Shown here piece after piece: positions 1 through 7,628 of a DNA stretch of 25,159 nucleotides. The notes below the pieces were generated by a model. It was not told the origin of the DNA. It searched no databases and worked only from the letters and a program-made list of their open reading frames with translations. A program made the translations under genes and the position numbers. Where the stretch lies: the NCBI GenBank assembly GCA_002373205.1, contig DFJV01000122.1, positions 1-25,159 of the forward strand, read 5' to 3'. This DNA comes from Treponema sp. UBA3662. GTDB lineage: Bacteria > Spirochaetota > Spirochaetia > Treponematales > Treponemataceae. The stretch's first letter is position 1; each line of letters starts with the position of its first letter.

Positions 1-2
1 TG

Positions 3-89
3 GCGGTTTTCCCTGACAATAAAAAAAAAGATTTGCCTGTGTTCTTGACGAGAACACCCCTGCTCATTAGAATATATCCACTGTGCTAA
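3..89 (+). CDS. Possible C-terminal fragment of an upstream gene
   Basis: One frame stays open from the window edge to a TAA at 87-89 (28 codons, ending IRIYPLC), and its codons are plausible for this genome. I do not recognise the protein. If real, its stop overlaps the GTG start of the next gene by seven bases, and translational coupling could explain why that GTG has no Shine-Dalgarno sequence. The same stretch contains a good promoter and a perfect inverted repeat, which argues that it may be non-coding. An open run this short can occur by chance. Confidence 0.3.
   Translation, partial: AVFPDNKKKDLPVFLTRTPLLIRIYPLC
45..73 (+). promoter_or_regulatory. Candidate sigma-70 promoter for the nucleotidyltransferase gene
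   Basis: A -35 box TTGACG (45-50), a 17-base spacer and a -10 box TAGAAT (68-73) are present. The GTG start at 83 lies nine bases after the -10 box, so the transcript would have a leader of only a few bases. A perfect inverted repeat, GTGTTCT/AGAACAC with a 5-base spacer (39-57), covers the -35 box and could be an operator. Confidence 0.5.
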
Positions 90-1189
90 TTCGATATTCA
101 ACGGACAGCAAGGGTAGGCCCGTCAAAAAAGCTGTCATATATACTAAAAAAGAACATAATATTTCTCTTAGGGACGTGGATCCCGATGCAATCTACATTA
201 TAAACCGTCTCCGCGAAACCGGTTTTGCCTCTTACATAGTGGGTGGTGCCGTCAGAGACCTTATAATAGGAAACAAACCAAAGGATTTTGACATCGTAAC
301 CGATGCAACCCCAAGCCGCATTAAAAAAATATTCAGGAATTCACGCATTATTGGAAAAAGATTCCGCCTTGTGCACGTTTTTACTTCGACAAAGATTTTT
401 GAAGTCTGCACATTCCGCTCAATTGTTGACGGTTCAGTGGGAAATGCCTTTGGAACCATGGACGAAGACGTAAAAAGACGAGACTTTACGCTGAATGCCC
501 TTTACTACGACCCCGTAAAGGAACAGGTAATAGACTATGTTGGCGGTGTAAAGGACATAAAGAAGGGAATTGTACGCCCCGTAATCCCAATGGACAGAAT
601 CTTCATAGAGGATCCGGTTAGAATGCTCCGTGCCGTAAAATACGGTGCCACAACAAAATGCCGTCTTCCGCGCTCACTAAAGAAGAAAATACGCGAGTCT
701 TCGCAGCTTTTATCACCGGTTTCTCCTTCAAGACTTACCGAGGAGCTTTTAAAGATAATCAATTCAGGGCATTCATACGACATTGTGACCCATGCCCTGG
801 ATGCAAACCTTTACGAATACCTGCAGCCGGCAGCCACAAACCTGATGATGGAAAACAAAAAGTATGCCAAGGCCTATCTTGAAAGCATAAGGGAACTGGA
901 CAAGGTTTCCGCAGAAAATCCTCAGCTTAGGCTTGGGGAAAAACTTTGTTACATTCTGAGGGACTTTGTGGACGGTTTGACGGACTGGAAGGCAGAGGCT
1001 AAGAATTCATCCCCATCAGACCTTTACAAAAGAACCTGGGAGAGATGCAGGAACTTTATTCTTCCTATGAACCCACAGCGAACGGAGCTTGAATTTGCTA
1101 TAAGGAAAATCCTTTCGTCTTACGGTGTAATGGTAAAAATGCCACGCAGGCACACCCGCTACATTCCAAAAGACGATGATGAATATTGA
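83..1189 (+). CDS. pcnB: Poly(A) polymerase / tRNA nucleotidyltransferase family protein (PcnB-like)
   Basis: Class II template-independent nucleotidyltransferase of 368 aa that would add A residues to mRNA 3' ends or repair tRNA CCA ends in the cytoplasm. The head domain shows GGAVRD at 54-59, the metal-binding pair in KPKDFDIVTDATP (D68, D70), and RRDFTLNAL near 132-140, followed by IEDPVRMLRAVK, all family hallmarks. The C-terminus is basic and ends RRHTRYIPKDDDEY, which favours PcnB over a CCA enzyme, but sequence alone does not settle the substrate. The GTG at 83 is the only usable start before the catalytic motif: the frame is closed by TAG at 68-70 and no in-frame ATG follows early. 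No Shine-Dalgarno sequence precedes it. It converges on the next gene. Confidence 0.88.
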   Translation: MLIRYSTDSKGRPVKKAVIYTKKEHNISLRDVDPDAIYIINRLRETGFASYIVGGAVRDLIIGNKPKDFDIVTDATPSRIKKIFRNSRIIGKRFRLVHVFTSTKIFEVCTFRSIVDGSVGNAFGTMDEDVKRRDFTLNALYYDPVKEQVIDYVGGVKDIKKGIVRPVIPMDRIFIEDPVRMLRAVKYGATTKCRLPRSLKKKIRESSQLLSPVSPSRLTEELLKIINSGHSYDIVTHALDANLYEYLQPAATNLMMENKKYAKAYLESIRELDKVSAENPQLRLGEKLCYILRDFVDGLTDWKAEAKNSSPSDLYKRTWERCRNFILPMNPQRTELEFAIRKILSSYGVMVKMPRRHTRYIPKDDDEY

Positions 1190-1224
1190 TGAGCGGTAAA
1201 AGGCTTGATGGCAGCATTTGTCCT

Positions 1225-1356
1225 AGCCAGTCCAAAGAAAAAGCCTACCCCCGATTGGAAGGGTTGCGCAGCAAGACCGCGAAAGCGGGCCGGAGCGGTA
1301 GCGGAGCCCTGGAAAGCGGGTTTGCATAAAAAAGCCGGTCCAAAAAAAAGAAAAAA
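1225..1356 (+). repeat. GC-rich intergenic multi-hairpin element (copy A)
   Basis: This short block is richer in G+C than its surroundings. It carries consecutive small hairpins: TTGC-GCA-GCAA (1264-1274), CCGC-GAAA-GCGG (1277-1288, GNRA-type loop) and CCG-GAG-CGG (1290-1298). It is flanked by imperfect direct repeats beginning AGCCAGTCCAAA (1225-1236) and AGCCGGTCCAAA (1333-1344). A 50-codon frame (ATG 1208 to TAA 1358-1360) runs through it but has no ribosome binding site and looks like a by-product of the repeat. Copy B at 17649-17800 is on the other strand and shares the TTGC(C)-GCA-(G)GCAA hairpin and the later pattern GGAGCG...GTA...GGA.CCC...AAGCG. It sits between convergent genes and lacks a T-run, so it is not a standard terminator. 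Confidence 0.5.
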
Positions 1357-1364
1357 TTAAAAAA

Positions 1365-2252
1365 CTATCTGCGTTCGATTGATGCCGGGGAAGCTGCCGT
1401 AATTTTGTCTATGATTATGCTTACTTCCTCCACAAGGATTCCCGTGTAGCGCTCAATATTGTCTATGATATACTGCTGAAGGTTGTGGATAAGGCCAGTA
1501 AGCTGCTTTCCAAAAGGTACGTCCACAGTAATAATCAGTCGGTAACCGTGGCTGTCCGTCCTTATGGTAAGCTTTTTTACCCTGATTTCCTTGTCGAACT
1601 CGCAGACACAGTGCAGGGTCATCTGGCTTAGGGCTGCCTCTGATATTTCTATGCGCCCCTTCTTGCTGAATTCCGGCGTAACGATGGACTTTTCGGAAAG
1701 GGTGGCTTCTTTTTTGCCCGTAATGCGGACCTTGCTCTTTGAAAGGAATTCCCTGATTGACTTGTAGAATATCCTTGGGTAGCTGCGCTTTACCTCTATT
1801 GCGGGAACAGGAATTACATGCTTGCCCTCTATCTGCCTTGAACGGATTGCCTTTTCAATGTCCTCGCGGGAGGCTATTTCTTCTATTTTTATGATTTTCT
1901 GAGGCGGAGGAAGCTGAAGACGGAGGGCTATCTTCTGAACCATCTTTTCGCTTGTGCCAATGAGCAGTATGCTTTTGATTTTATTCTTCTGCAGAACGCG
2001 CGCAACCTGGTCACGGTGCTCCTTGTCGTCAAAAAGCGCCACGCGTACGGCTCCCATGTAGGTCTTTTCGTGCTTGGCCGACTTTCCCGCAAGAATTTTG
2101 TCATCCTGAATCAAAAGGCCGTCGTCTATAAGCGCCTTTATTCCGTATTTTTGAGTAAGAAGTTTTGCGCGGAAGCTTTTGCCTGTACCGCTTTCGCCAA
2201 CAAGAGCGTAAACCTGAATGCCCCTGTTTGCGAGTCTAGAAAAAATGCTCAT
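1365..2252 (-). CDS. P-loop ATPase domain fused to an Asp23/Gls24-type domain
   Basis: 295 aa, no signal peptide. The N-terminus has a Walker A motif GESGTGKS (19-26). A region of Rossmann-like segments follows, including SILLIGTSEKMV near 94-105. The C-terminal part (about 205-290) resembles the Asp23/Gls24 (DUF322) family: ISEAALSQ, alternating strands, then a long helix and VEEVSIIIDKI. Asp23 proteins in Gram-positive bacteria are envelope-stress or membrane-associated; the role of the fusion is unknown to me. The gene starts seven bases after the stop of the pseudouridine synthase gene, so the two are probably co-transcribed. The ribosome binding site is weak. Domain calls are by eye; the P-loop is certain, the Asp23 call likely. 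Confidence 0.75.
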   Translation of the reverse strand: MSIFSRLANRGIQVYALVGESGTGKSFRAKLLTQKYGIKALIDDGLLIQDDKILAGKSAKHEKTYMGAVRVALFDDKEHRDQVARVLQKNKIKSILLIGTSEKMVQKIALRLQLPPPQKIIKIEEIASREDIEKAIRSRQIEGKHVIPVPAIEVKRSYPRIFYKSIREFLSKSKVRITGKKEATLSEKSIVTPEFSKKGRIEISEAALSQMTLHCVCEFDKEIRVKKLTIRTDSHGYRLIITVDVPFGKQLTGLIHNLQQYIIDNIERYTGILVEEVSIIIDKITAASPASIERR

Positions 2253-2259
2253 CTTTACA

Positions 2260-3261
2260 CTAAATTATAAGTTGTCCTTTCCAATTTATCAAGGCGGAAT
2301 TCAAGAAATTTAAAAATTCTGGCGGAAGGGGGACGTAAATTTTGGGTGGAAGCAAAAGATTGTTGCCAGAAGGAAATTCAATCTGAACTGCATGCAGGTA
2401 AAATTCGTGGCCGCTTATCCTTGTGCCTCCATAAGCCCTATCCCCAAGGAGTGGAAAGCCGTGGAATGCAGACTGTGCCCGTATCTGGTGCTTTCTTCCA
2501 GTAGGAATTTCAAATTTTACAAGGGTAACTTCCTTGCCATTCCAACTGCCAACAGCAAGCGGAAATGCCTTTGTTACGGCTTTTGCACTGGCTCCAGAAG
2601 AGTCTGTTTCATCAAGCCCCACAACCCTTACCTTATGAAAAGATGCCGTGTCTGAGGACTTTTCTTCCACAATTCCGTCTGTCCACTCAAATTCCCTGTC
2701 CATAAGCCCCTGAACTATGCCCAGGTAAGTCTTTCTTACAAGGCCTTCCTGCATCATCTGCGAAAAAATTCTTGCCCCCTCAATGGAAAGTGAAAAAACT
2801 AGTGCCCCGGTGGTAAAGCGGTCCAGGCGGTGAAGGGGAGATGGGGTAAAGGAAAGTGACGGGCCTTTTTTGCATTCCCTTGCAACAATCTCTGAAAGGC
2901 TTGTTTCTGAGGAAAAAGAAGGCTGCACGTTAATGCCGTAGGGTTTGTTTATTACCATGACAGAGCCGTTCTTGAACACCGTAGCCTCATCCAGGCTGAA
3001 CTTTGTGCCGAATTCTTGCTGCTTATCGTCCAAAGCCTTGCTTTCTGGTGATTTTTCTAGCAGAAAGGATGCAATTTTTATCTTGTCGCCGCAGTTAACC
3101 TTATAAGAAGCCTCTGTCTTGCGTCCGTTTACTAGAATAAGCTTTTTCCTTAGCGCGGAAAATATGTTCACCCCCTCAAAGTCTTTTAACATTATCTTAA
3201 GAACCCTGTCCAGCCGCCTGCCAGAATCATTTTCACCAGCCGTAAATTCATCAAATTCCAT
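2260..3261 (-). CDS. RluA-family pseudouridine synthase with S4 domain
   Basis: 333 aa. It isomerises uridine to pseudouridine in rRNA, acting in the cytoplasm. An S4 RNA-binding fold covers about 15-65 (RRLDRVLK... LILVNGR). The catalytic domain has INKPYGINVQP near 105-115 and the family motif HRLDRFTTG with catalytic Asp at 147. GRKHQIRAQSAFHGFPLLGDRAYGG near the C-terminus is also typical. The architecture fits RluC/RluD, but the target uridine cannot be read from the sequence. The ATG at 3261 has no Shine-Dalgarno sequence; a TATAAT box ends seven bases before it, so the mRNA may be leaderless. It probably forms an operon with the P-loop/Asp23 gene downstream. Confidence 0.9.
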   Translation of the reverse strand: MEFDEFTAGENDSGRRLDRVLKIMLKDFEGVNIFSALRKKLILVNGRKTEASYKVNCGDKIKIASFLLEKSPESKALDDKQQEFGTKFSLDEATVFKNGSVMVINKPYGINVQPSFSSETSLSEIVARECKKGPSLSFTPSPLHRLDRFTTGALVFSLSIEGARIFSQMMQEGLVRKTYLGIVQGLMDREFEWTDGIVEEKSSDTASFHKVRVVGLDETDSSGASAKAVTKAFPLAVGSWNGKEVTLVKFEIPTGRKHQIRAQSAFHGFPLLGDRAYGGTRISGHEFYLHAVQIEFPSGNNLLLPPKIYVPLPPEFLNFLNSALINWKGQLII

Positions 3262-3268
3262 GAAATTG

Positions 3269-3274
3269 ATTATA
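3269..3274 (-). promoter_or_regulatory. -10 box of the pseudouridine synthase gene
   Basis: A perfect TATAAT on the minus strand is followed by seven bases (caatttc) and then the ATG at 3261. No good -35 hexamer stands 16-18 bases upstream. The predicted transcription start falls at or next to the A of the start codon. Confidence 0.5.
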
Positions 3275-3298
3275 GAACAAAAAACTTGCCTTTACCAC

Positions 3299-3326
3299 TA
3301 GACAAAATTTTTCAATACTGTAAAAT
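3299..3326 (+). promoter_or_regulatory. Promoter of the PAP2 / Rnf-like operon
   Basis: TAGACA (3299-3304, five of six consensus bases), a 16-base spacer and TAAAAT (3321-3326). Seven bases then separate the -10 box from the ATG at 3334. Only a poor AGG sits just before the ATG, so the first gene of the operon may be translated from a leaderless transcript. Confidence 0.55.
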
Positions 3327-3333
3327 ATAGGTT

Positions 3334-3813
3334 ATGCCTAATGCGAGGGAACAAATAAAATTACTATTCACAAATCCAGTTTTGCTTTCTTGCATTTTCA
3401 GCTGGCTTTCTGCTCAGTTTCTGAAAACGATGATAAAATTGTTTTCTAGGAAAGTGCACAGCTTTAAGGAACTGTTCGAACTCTTTTTCTGGAGGACTGG
3501 CAGCATGCCTTCAAGCCATTCCGCGCTTGTAACTACGCTTTGTACTACCATAGGCTACCGTTCTGGCATCAACAGCGATGTCTTTATACTTTCCATAGGT
3601 TTTTTCCTTGTTACCATAAGGGATGCCGTGGGCGTAAGGCGGGCAAGCGGAATTCAGGCTACGATTCTGAACAAGATAGGGCAAAAGCTTTCCGAAAAGG
3701 GAATCATGGATTTTAAGCCCATAAAGGAAGTTCAGGGGCATACACCTGCGGAAGTGGCAATAGGCTGCCTCCTGGGCTTTTTTATAGGACTGGCATTCAG
3801 CGTGTTAAAATAG
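3334..3813 (+). CDS. Divergent PAP2-family membrane protein (DUF212/YuiD-like)
   Basis: 159 aa integral membrane protein. The family landmarks are FTNPVLLSCIFSWLSAQFLK at the N-terminus, WRTGSMPSSHSALVTTL in the middle (the PSSHS phosphatase-type motif), IRDAVGVRRASG after the third segment, and GHTPAEVAIGCLLGF near the end. The family is related to acid phosphatases acting on lipid phosphates, but its substrate is not established; undecaprenyl pyrophosphate recycling is only one guess. It is the first gene of the long plus-strand run, and its TAG touches the ATG of the next gene with no gap. Confidence 0.85.
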   Translation: MPNAREQIKLLFTNPVLLSCIFSWLSAQFLKTMIKLFSRKVHSFKELFELFFWRTGSMPSSHSALVTTLCTTIGYRSGINSDVFILSIGFFLVTIRDAVGVRRASGIQATILNKIGQKLSEKGIMDFKPIKEVQGHTPAEVAIGCLLGFFIGLAFSVLK

Positions 3814-5253
3814 ATGAAATTAAAATTCAGTGGCTTTGTATCAATTATAATAATCCTCATCGGCATAATCTGCCTTTTTGCATTCAGAAGCGTACCAGTA
3901 ACCCGCATCTGGAGCAGCTACAACATGCTTTATGCGGACAAGTCGGTTTCTGAGCATGATATTCTTGAATACCTTTCGCGCGCTGGCTGCAAAGACGTAA
4001 TTTCGCTCTCTTCCCAAAGGATTCCAATCCGTTCGTCAATAGTTCCAATAGAACCCAAGCTGAATTCATACCTTAACGACAGGAATTTCTATTTTAGCGA
4101 CCAGGAAAAGGCATTCAACCTTTTTTACATACCATCTGAATACGAAAGCCGCACAGAACAGGCCGTTGTTTCCATGCAGAAAGACGGAAACATAAAGGCT
4201 GGAATGGACGGACACGAAAAATATCCCTGGACAGTGCCTCTTATTTGCATAGCAGTAGCCCTGTCCCTGCTTTTTTTTGCAAAGAACCGCCATCCTTTTG
4301 CCGCAGGAGCTGTTTTTCCGGTTTGCATGTCAGCATCCCTTCCTTTTTATCCGGTGGCAAGCGCAGTATGCCTTGTGCTACTTGCTCTTTTTATGGTGAA
4401 CCACATCTGGGGCAGAAGGCGCTACCTTTTGGCAGTTTTTACAAGCCCCTGGGTTATGGTTCCCCTTATTACGGCTATGATTGTGTTCTTTATGGTGTCC
4501 ATGCAGTGCGGAATACTGGGGCTTCTTGTTTTTCTTGCATCAGCCGGAGCAACATGCCTCTTGCGCAGCAGGGAACTCTACCTGGACAGCAAAAGCACCT
4601 TTAAGTACGAGCTTATCTTTTCCGCAAGGCAGCTTCCGCTTATGTATTCAAGAACTGCAAAGGCTACGGCTGCCCTTATGCTTCCCATGGCACTTCTTTT
4701 TGCAATGTTCGCCGTATCTTCAGTGGTGTCGCCAAAATCAACCGCAAACGGGCTTTCCGTACCATCACCGGCGGGCGCTTTGTCTGACGGACAGGGGAAA
4801 ATTCCAGCCCTAAGGGAATACTATGACTGGGCATGGAAGACCCTTGCTTTTCCATACATCAACCTAAATTCCAAGGACAGCCAGCACGTAAACATGGCCT
4901 TTTTTGAAGAAGAAGCCACGGAAGGCAGCGTAATAACGGTTTCCAGGTTTGTTCAGACGGAAAACGGCATTTCCCAGGAAGACGAAGCCGTAATGAAATT
5001 TGACGGAAAGTTTAAGGATTCCCTAAAAAAGGGAATAGACGACCTTGACTATCCGGCTATAGAAAAGCTTATGAAAAGCGAAGGGGAGCAGACCAGGGTT
5101 GCCTACTCAGCCTCGCTTACAGGAAAGAACACTGCTTCAACCGTAAGAAACGGAGTAAGCCTTGTCCTGCTTGCATTTATGTTCCTTGAAGTTATTTTCA
5201 TGTATCTATTTTATTTTGTAATCAGGCGAAAAAAATATGAAAACAATAAATAA
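3814..5253 (+). CDS. Unknown polytopic membrane protein preceding the Rnf-like genes
   Basis: 479 aa; I do not recognise the family. Hydrophobic segments lie near 7-25, 138-155, 163-180, 181-197, 209-228, 230-250, 284-302 and 448-470. A soluble domain of about 110 residues follows the first segment and another of about 145 residues (303-447) precedes the last, so two sizeable domains probably face the same side of the membrane, most likely the periplasm. The C-terminus is basic (RRKKYENNK), consistent with a cytoplasmic end. The ATG directly follows the PAP2 stop without an obvious Shine-Dalgarno sequence, suggesting coupled translation, and the last 17 bases overlap the RnfC-like gene. The tight linkage suggests that it works with the Rnf-like complex, but no function can be read from it. 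Confidence 0.8.
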   Translation: MKLKFSGFVSIIIILIGIICLFAFRSVPVTRIWSSYNMLYADKSVSEHDILEYLSRAGCKDVISLSSQRIPIRSSIVPIEPKLNSYLNDRNFYFSDQEKAFNLFYIPSEYESRTEQAVVSMQKDGNIKAGMDGHEKYPWTVPLICIAVALSLLFFAKNRHPFAAGAVFPVCMSASLPFYPVASAVCLVLLALFMVNHIWGRRRYLLAVFTSPWVMVPLITAMIVFFMVSMQCGILGLLVFLASAGATCLLRSRELYLDSKSTFKYELIFSARQLPLMYSRTAKATAALMLPMALLFAMFAVSSVVSPKSTANGLSVPSPAGALSDGQGKIPALREYYDWAWKTLAFPYINLNSKDSQHVNMAFFEEEATEGSVITVSRFVQTENGISQEDEAVMKFDGKFKDSLKKGIDDLDYPAIEKLMKSEGEQTRVAYSASLTGKNTASTVRNGVSLVLLAFMFLEVIFMYLFYFVIRRKKYENNK

Positions 5254-6547
5254 TTTTGTCGAATCAGAGAAAAATGAATTCACCTCGTCGGTAAGGGCAT
5301 TTTTGCCGCATTATGCAGTTGTGCCCTTTGATTTTGGAAAGAACAATTCCTTTAAGTGCATCGTCCAAAAAAATGACGTTGTTAAGGAAGGCCAGATAAT
5401 CGCAATTTCTGCAAAAGAAGGCGATTCCATCCGTGCCTACATACACTCATCCGTCCCCGGCCGCGTAGACTCCGTGGGAGAGTGCTTCTTGCCCAATGGA
5501 AGAAAGGGAACAGCCGTAAAAATAAGAACGGAAGGAGCTTTTTCTTACCTGGGAAAAACCTTGCCGGAAACTGACTGGCAGTGGTTTACAAAGGAAAATT
5601 TTCTGGACCTTATCTCCACCAAGGGAGTTCTGAACACTTTTGCAGCCCCGGTTCCGCTTGCAACCCAAATTTCATCATGCACCCTTACAAAGGGCAGGTT
5701 CCTTGTAGTAAGGCTTTTTGACGAAGACCCCAGCCGCAAGACAGACACATTCGTCGCAAAAAACAAAATTTACGAAGTTCTTACCGGCGCAAAGATTGTT
5801 GCAAAGACTATGGAAGCAAGAGGAATTGTTTTTGTCTTCCCCCACAAGTCAGAAATTCAGATAAACGAAGCAGACTTTTCCCCGTTTCCCCTCATGGTTC
5901 TTGAGACAGACCCCCAGAAATATCCTGCGGGCTACATGCAGAACCTTATGAACCTTGTAAAGAAAAACGCAAGGTCAACAGAAAAGGCGGATTTTTCACT
6001 CATAAACAGAAGGTGCATCTATTGCGACCCGCAGACCCTTGTTTCTGTTTACGATGCCGTAGTACTGGGAGAGCCGGTTGTGGAAACATTCGTACACGTT
6101 ACCGGAAAGTGCATCAACTCATCAGGAATCCTTAAGGTAAGGGTAGGTACATCACTTAGAGAGCTTGCGTCCCAGTGCGGAAACTTTAAGTCAAAGCCTG
6201 CAAAGATTATAATCAACGGCATGGTATCCGGTTCTGCAATCAACAGCCTTGACACTACAATAACAAGGGACGTAAAATCCATTACCTTCGTAAGTGCAGA
6301 TGAACTTTCTGTACAAAGCTTTGCCCCCTGCGTCCGTTGCGGAAAGTGCAGAACAATATGCCCGGAAGGTCTTTATCCGGACTTAATGTTCCGCCACAGC
6401 CTTGGTGGAAAGCCAGTAGGTACGGAACTTGTAAAAACCACGGATTTTTGTTCAGGTTGTGCCCTATGCAACAGCGTTTGTCCTTCCAGACTTCCGCTTT
6501 GCCAGACAATAGAATTGTTGAGGAAAAATAAAGATGACGTTAATTAA
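5237..6547 (+). CDS. rnfC: RnfC-like subunit with two 4Fe-4S motifs but altered nucleotide site
   Basis: 436 aa. The N-terminal sandwich matches RnfC (VKEGQIIA near 49-56; IHSSVPGRVDSV near 69-80). The SLBB-type part is recognisable (VYDAVVLGEPVVETFVHVTG starting near 271). Two cluster motifs are intact: C365-x2-C368-x2-C371-x3-C375P and C405-x2-C408-x2-C411-x3-C415P. In classical RnfC an NADH/FMN-binding loop of the form GxGGAGFPT precedes an NGAECEPYL-like segment. Here the corresponding stretches read GVLNTFAAPVPL (about 130-141) and VRLFDEDPS (about 158-166), without the glycine-rich loop. Normal NADH oxidation therefore looks unlikely. The gene overlaps its neighbours by 17 and 14 bases. 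Confidence 0.85.
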   Translation: MKTINNFVESEKNEFTSSVRAFLPHYAVVPFDFGKNNSFKCIVQKNDVVKEGQIIAISAKEGDSIRAYIHSSVPGRVDSVGECFLPNGRKGTAVKIRTEGAFSYLGKTLPETDWQWFTKENFLDLISTKGVLNTFAAPVPLATQISSCTLTKGRFLVVRLFDEDPSRKTDTFVAKNKIYEVLTGAKIVAKTMEARGIVFVFPHKSEIQINEADFSPFPLMVLETDPQKYPAGYMQNLMNLVKKNARSTEKADFSLINRRCIYCDPQTLVSVYDAVVLGEPVVETFVHVTGKCINSSGILKVRVGTSLRELASQCGNFKSKPAKIIINGMVSGSAINSLDTTITRDVKSITFVSADELSVQSFAPCVRCGKCRTICPEGLYPDLMFRHSLGGKPVGTELVKTTDFCSGCALCNSVCPSRLPLCQTIELLRKNKDDVN

Positions 6548-7628
6548 CAAGATTTTCCATAAAAAAGATTACTCAGACATAAAATTCAGGCCCTACGTCT
6601 ACATTAAGCCATCGTTGGGTTCTTCGGCCCTCATGATGGTGGTGCTCCTGTTCCCGCAGCTTTTAATGCTTGCCCTTACAAAATCTTTTGCCTCCCTGCT
6701 CATAGTGCTTGCTTCGGTCATGGCTTCCATGGCCGCTGAATTCCTTTATTCTTCCGCAAGAAAGCAGTTTTCATTTTCACCGCTCTTTGCCTTGATTCAG
6801 GGAATCGTAATAGGACTTCTTATTCCGTCCACCTATTCAGCTGTAGCCATCTTTTTTATTGCGTTCATTTCGCTTTTGCTTTGCAAGTATGCCTTTGGAG
6901 GCTTTCCCAATGCATGGGCAAACCCGGCTGTTGTTACGGTAATAGTTGCCTATATTGTTAACATGCAGGCTTTCCCTCCATATATGCTTACAGGTCAGGA
7001 CTGGCAGACAAGAAACGCAGCCCTTTACCTTATCCAGAAGGGTGGTCTGCCTTTGCTTTCATCCGATGCTGCAATTACGGCATTCCTTAACGACCATGTG
7101 TTCAGCATTTTTGGCGTGGTAATTCCAGAAGGTTATATTACCCTTCTTTGGGACTTTCCCTCAACAATACCAGCCTTCCGCTTTAACCTGGTAACTCTTG
7201 TTTCTTCAATAATATTATTCTCTCTGGACATGATGGACATTCTTATTCCAGCCATCTTCATATTCTTCTATTCGCTGCTGGTAAGATTCTTCCTTCCGTT
7301 CATCACAATGGCACCTGCATGCCAGGGCGACATAATACTTTCCCTGCTTACAAGCGGAACCCTCTTCTGCACCTTGTATGTCCTACAGTGGTACGGCACT
7401 ACACCGGTAACTGTTTCCGGCAAGGTTGCATACGCCCTGTCTGCTGCGGTAATAGCGTTTTTCGTAATGGGCGGCGGAACTTCACCAGTAGGCTATATGT
7501 TCACGGTGCTTTTTGTAAACCTTCTGTCTCTTTTAATACAGGTTGCGGAAAGCCACAGTGCCCGCAAAAATATAGAAACCGTTATTGTTTCCAAACTGAA
7601 CGCTTTAAAAGAGGTTGAAAATGTCTGA
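6534..7628 (+). CDS. rnfD: RnfD/NqrB-like membrane subunit without the flavinylation motif
   Basis: 364 aa polytopic inner-membrane protein. The family match rests on KYAFGGFPNAWANPAVV (118-134), which mirrors the FGG...NPA segment of RnfD/NqrB, on the C-terminal GGGTSPVGYMFTVLFVN near 313-329 (canonical G-x-P-x-G-x-x-F-x-V-L-x-x-N), and on length and position after rnfC. Classical RnfD carries FMN covalently bound to Thr in SGAT; here the likely equivalent, SSDAAITAFLND (176-187), has a Thr but not the Ser-Gly-Ala context. Whether flavin is attached is therefore doubtful. A GAGG lies ten bases before the ATG. The gene overlaps the next one by eight bases. Confidence 0.82.
   Translation: MTLINKIFHKKDYSDIKFRPYVYIKPSLGSSALMMVVLLFPQLLMLALTKSFASLLIVLASVMASMAAEFLYSSARKQFSFSPLFALIQGIVIGLLIPSTYSAVAIFFIAFISLLLCKYAFGGFPNAWANPAVVTVIVAYIVNMQAFPPYMLTGQDWQTRNAALYLIQKGGLPLLSSDAAITAFLNDHVFSIFGVVIPEGYITLLWDFPSTIPAFRFNLVTLVSSIILFSLDMMDILIPAIFIFFYSLLVRFFLPFITMAPACQGDIILSLLTSGTLFCTLYVLQWYGTTPVTVSGKVAYALSAAVIAFFVMGGGTSPVGYMFTVLFVNLLSLLIQVAESHSARKNIETVIVSKLNALKEVENV

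Noticed and set aside
1208..1360. 50-codon plus-strand frame through copy A (starts MAAFVLASPKKK)
   Set aside because: No ribosome binding site, and it consists mostly of the hairpin element plus flanking A-rich repeats; the composition is that of the repeat, not of a gene.
4245..4813. Long alternative-frame open stretches inside the 479-aa membrane protein gene
   Set aside because: They lie wholly inside a gene with good codon use, lack ribosome binding sites and give cysteine- and proline-rich low-quality peptides.
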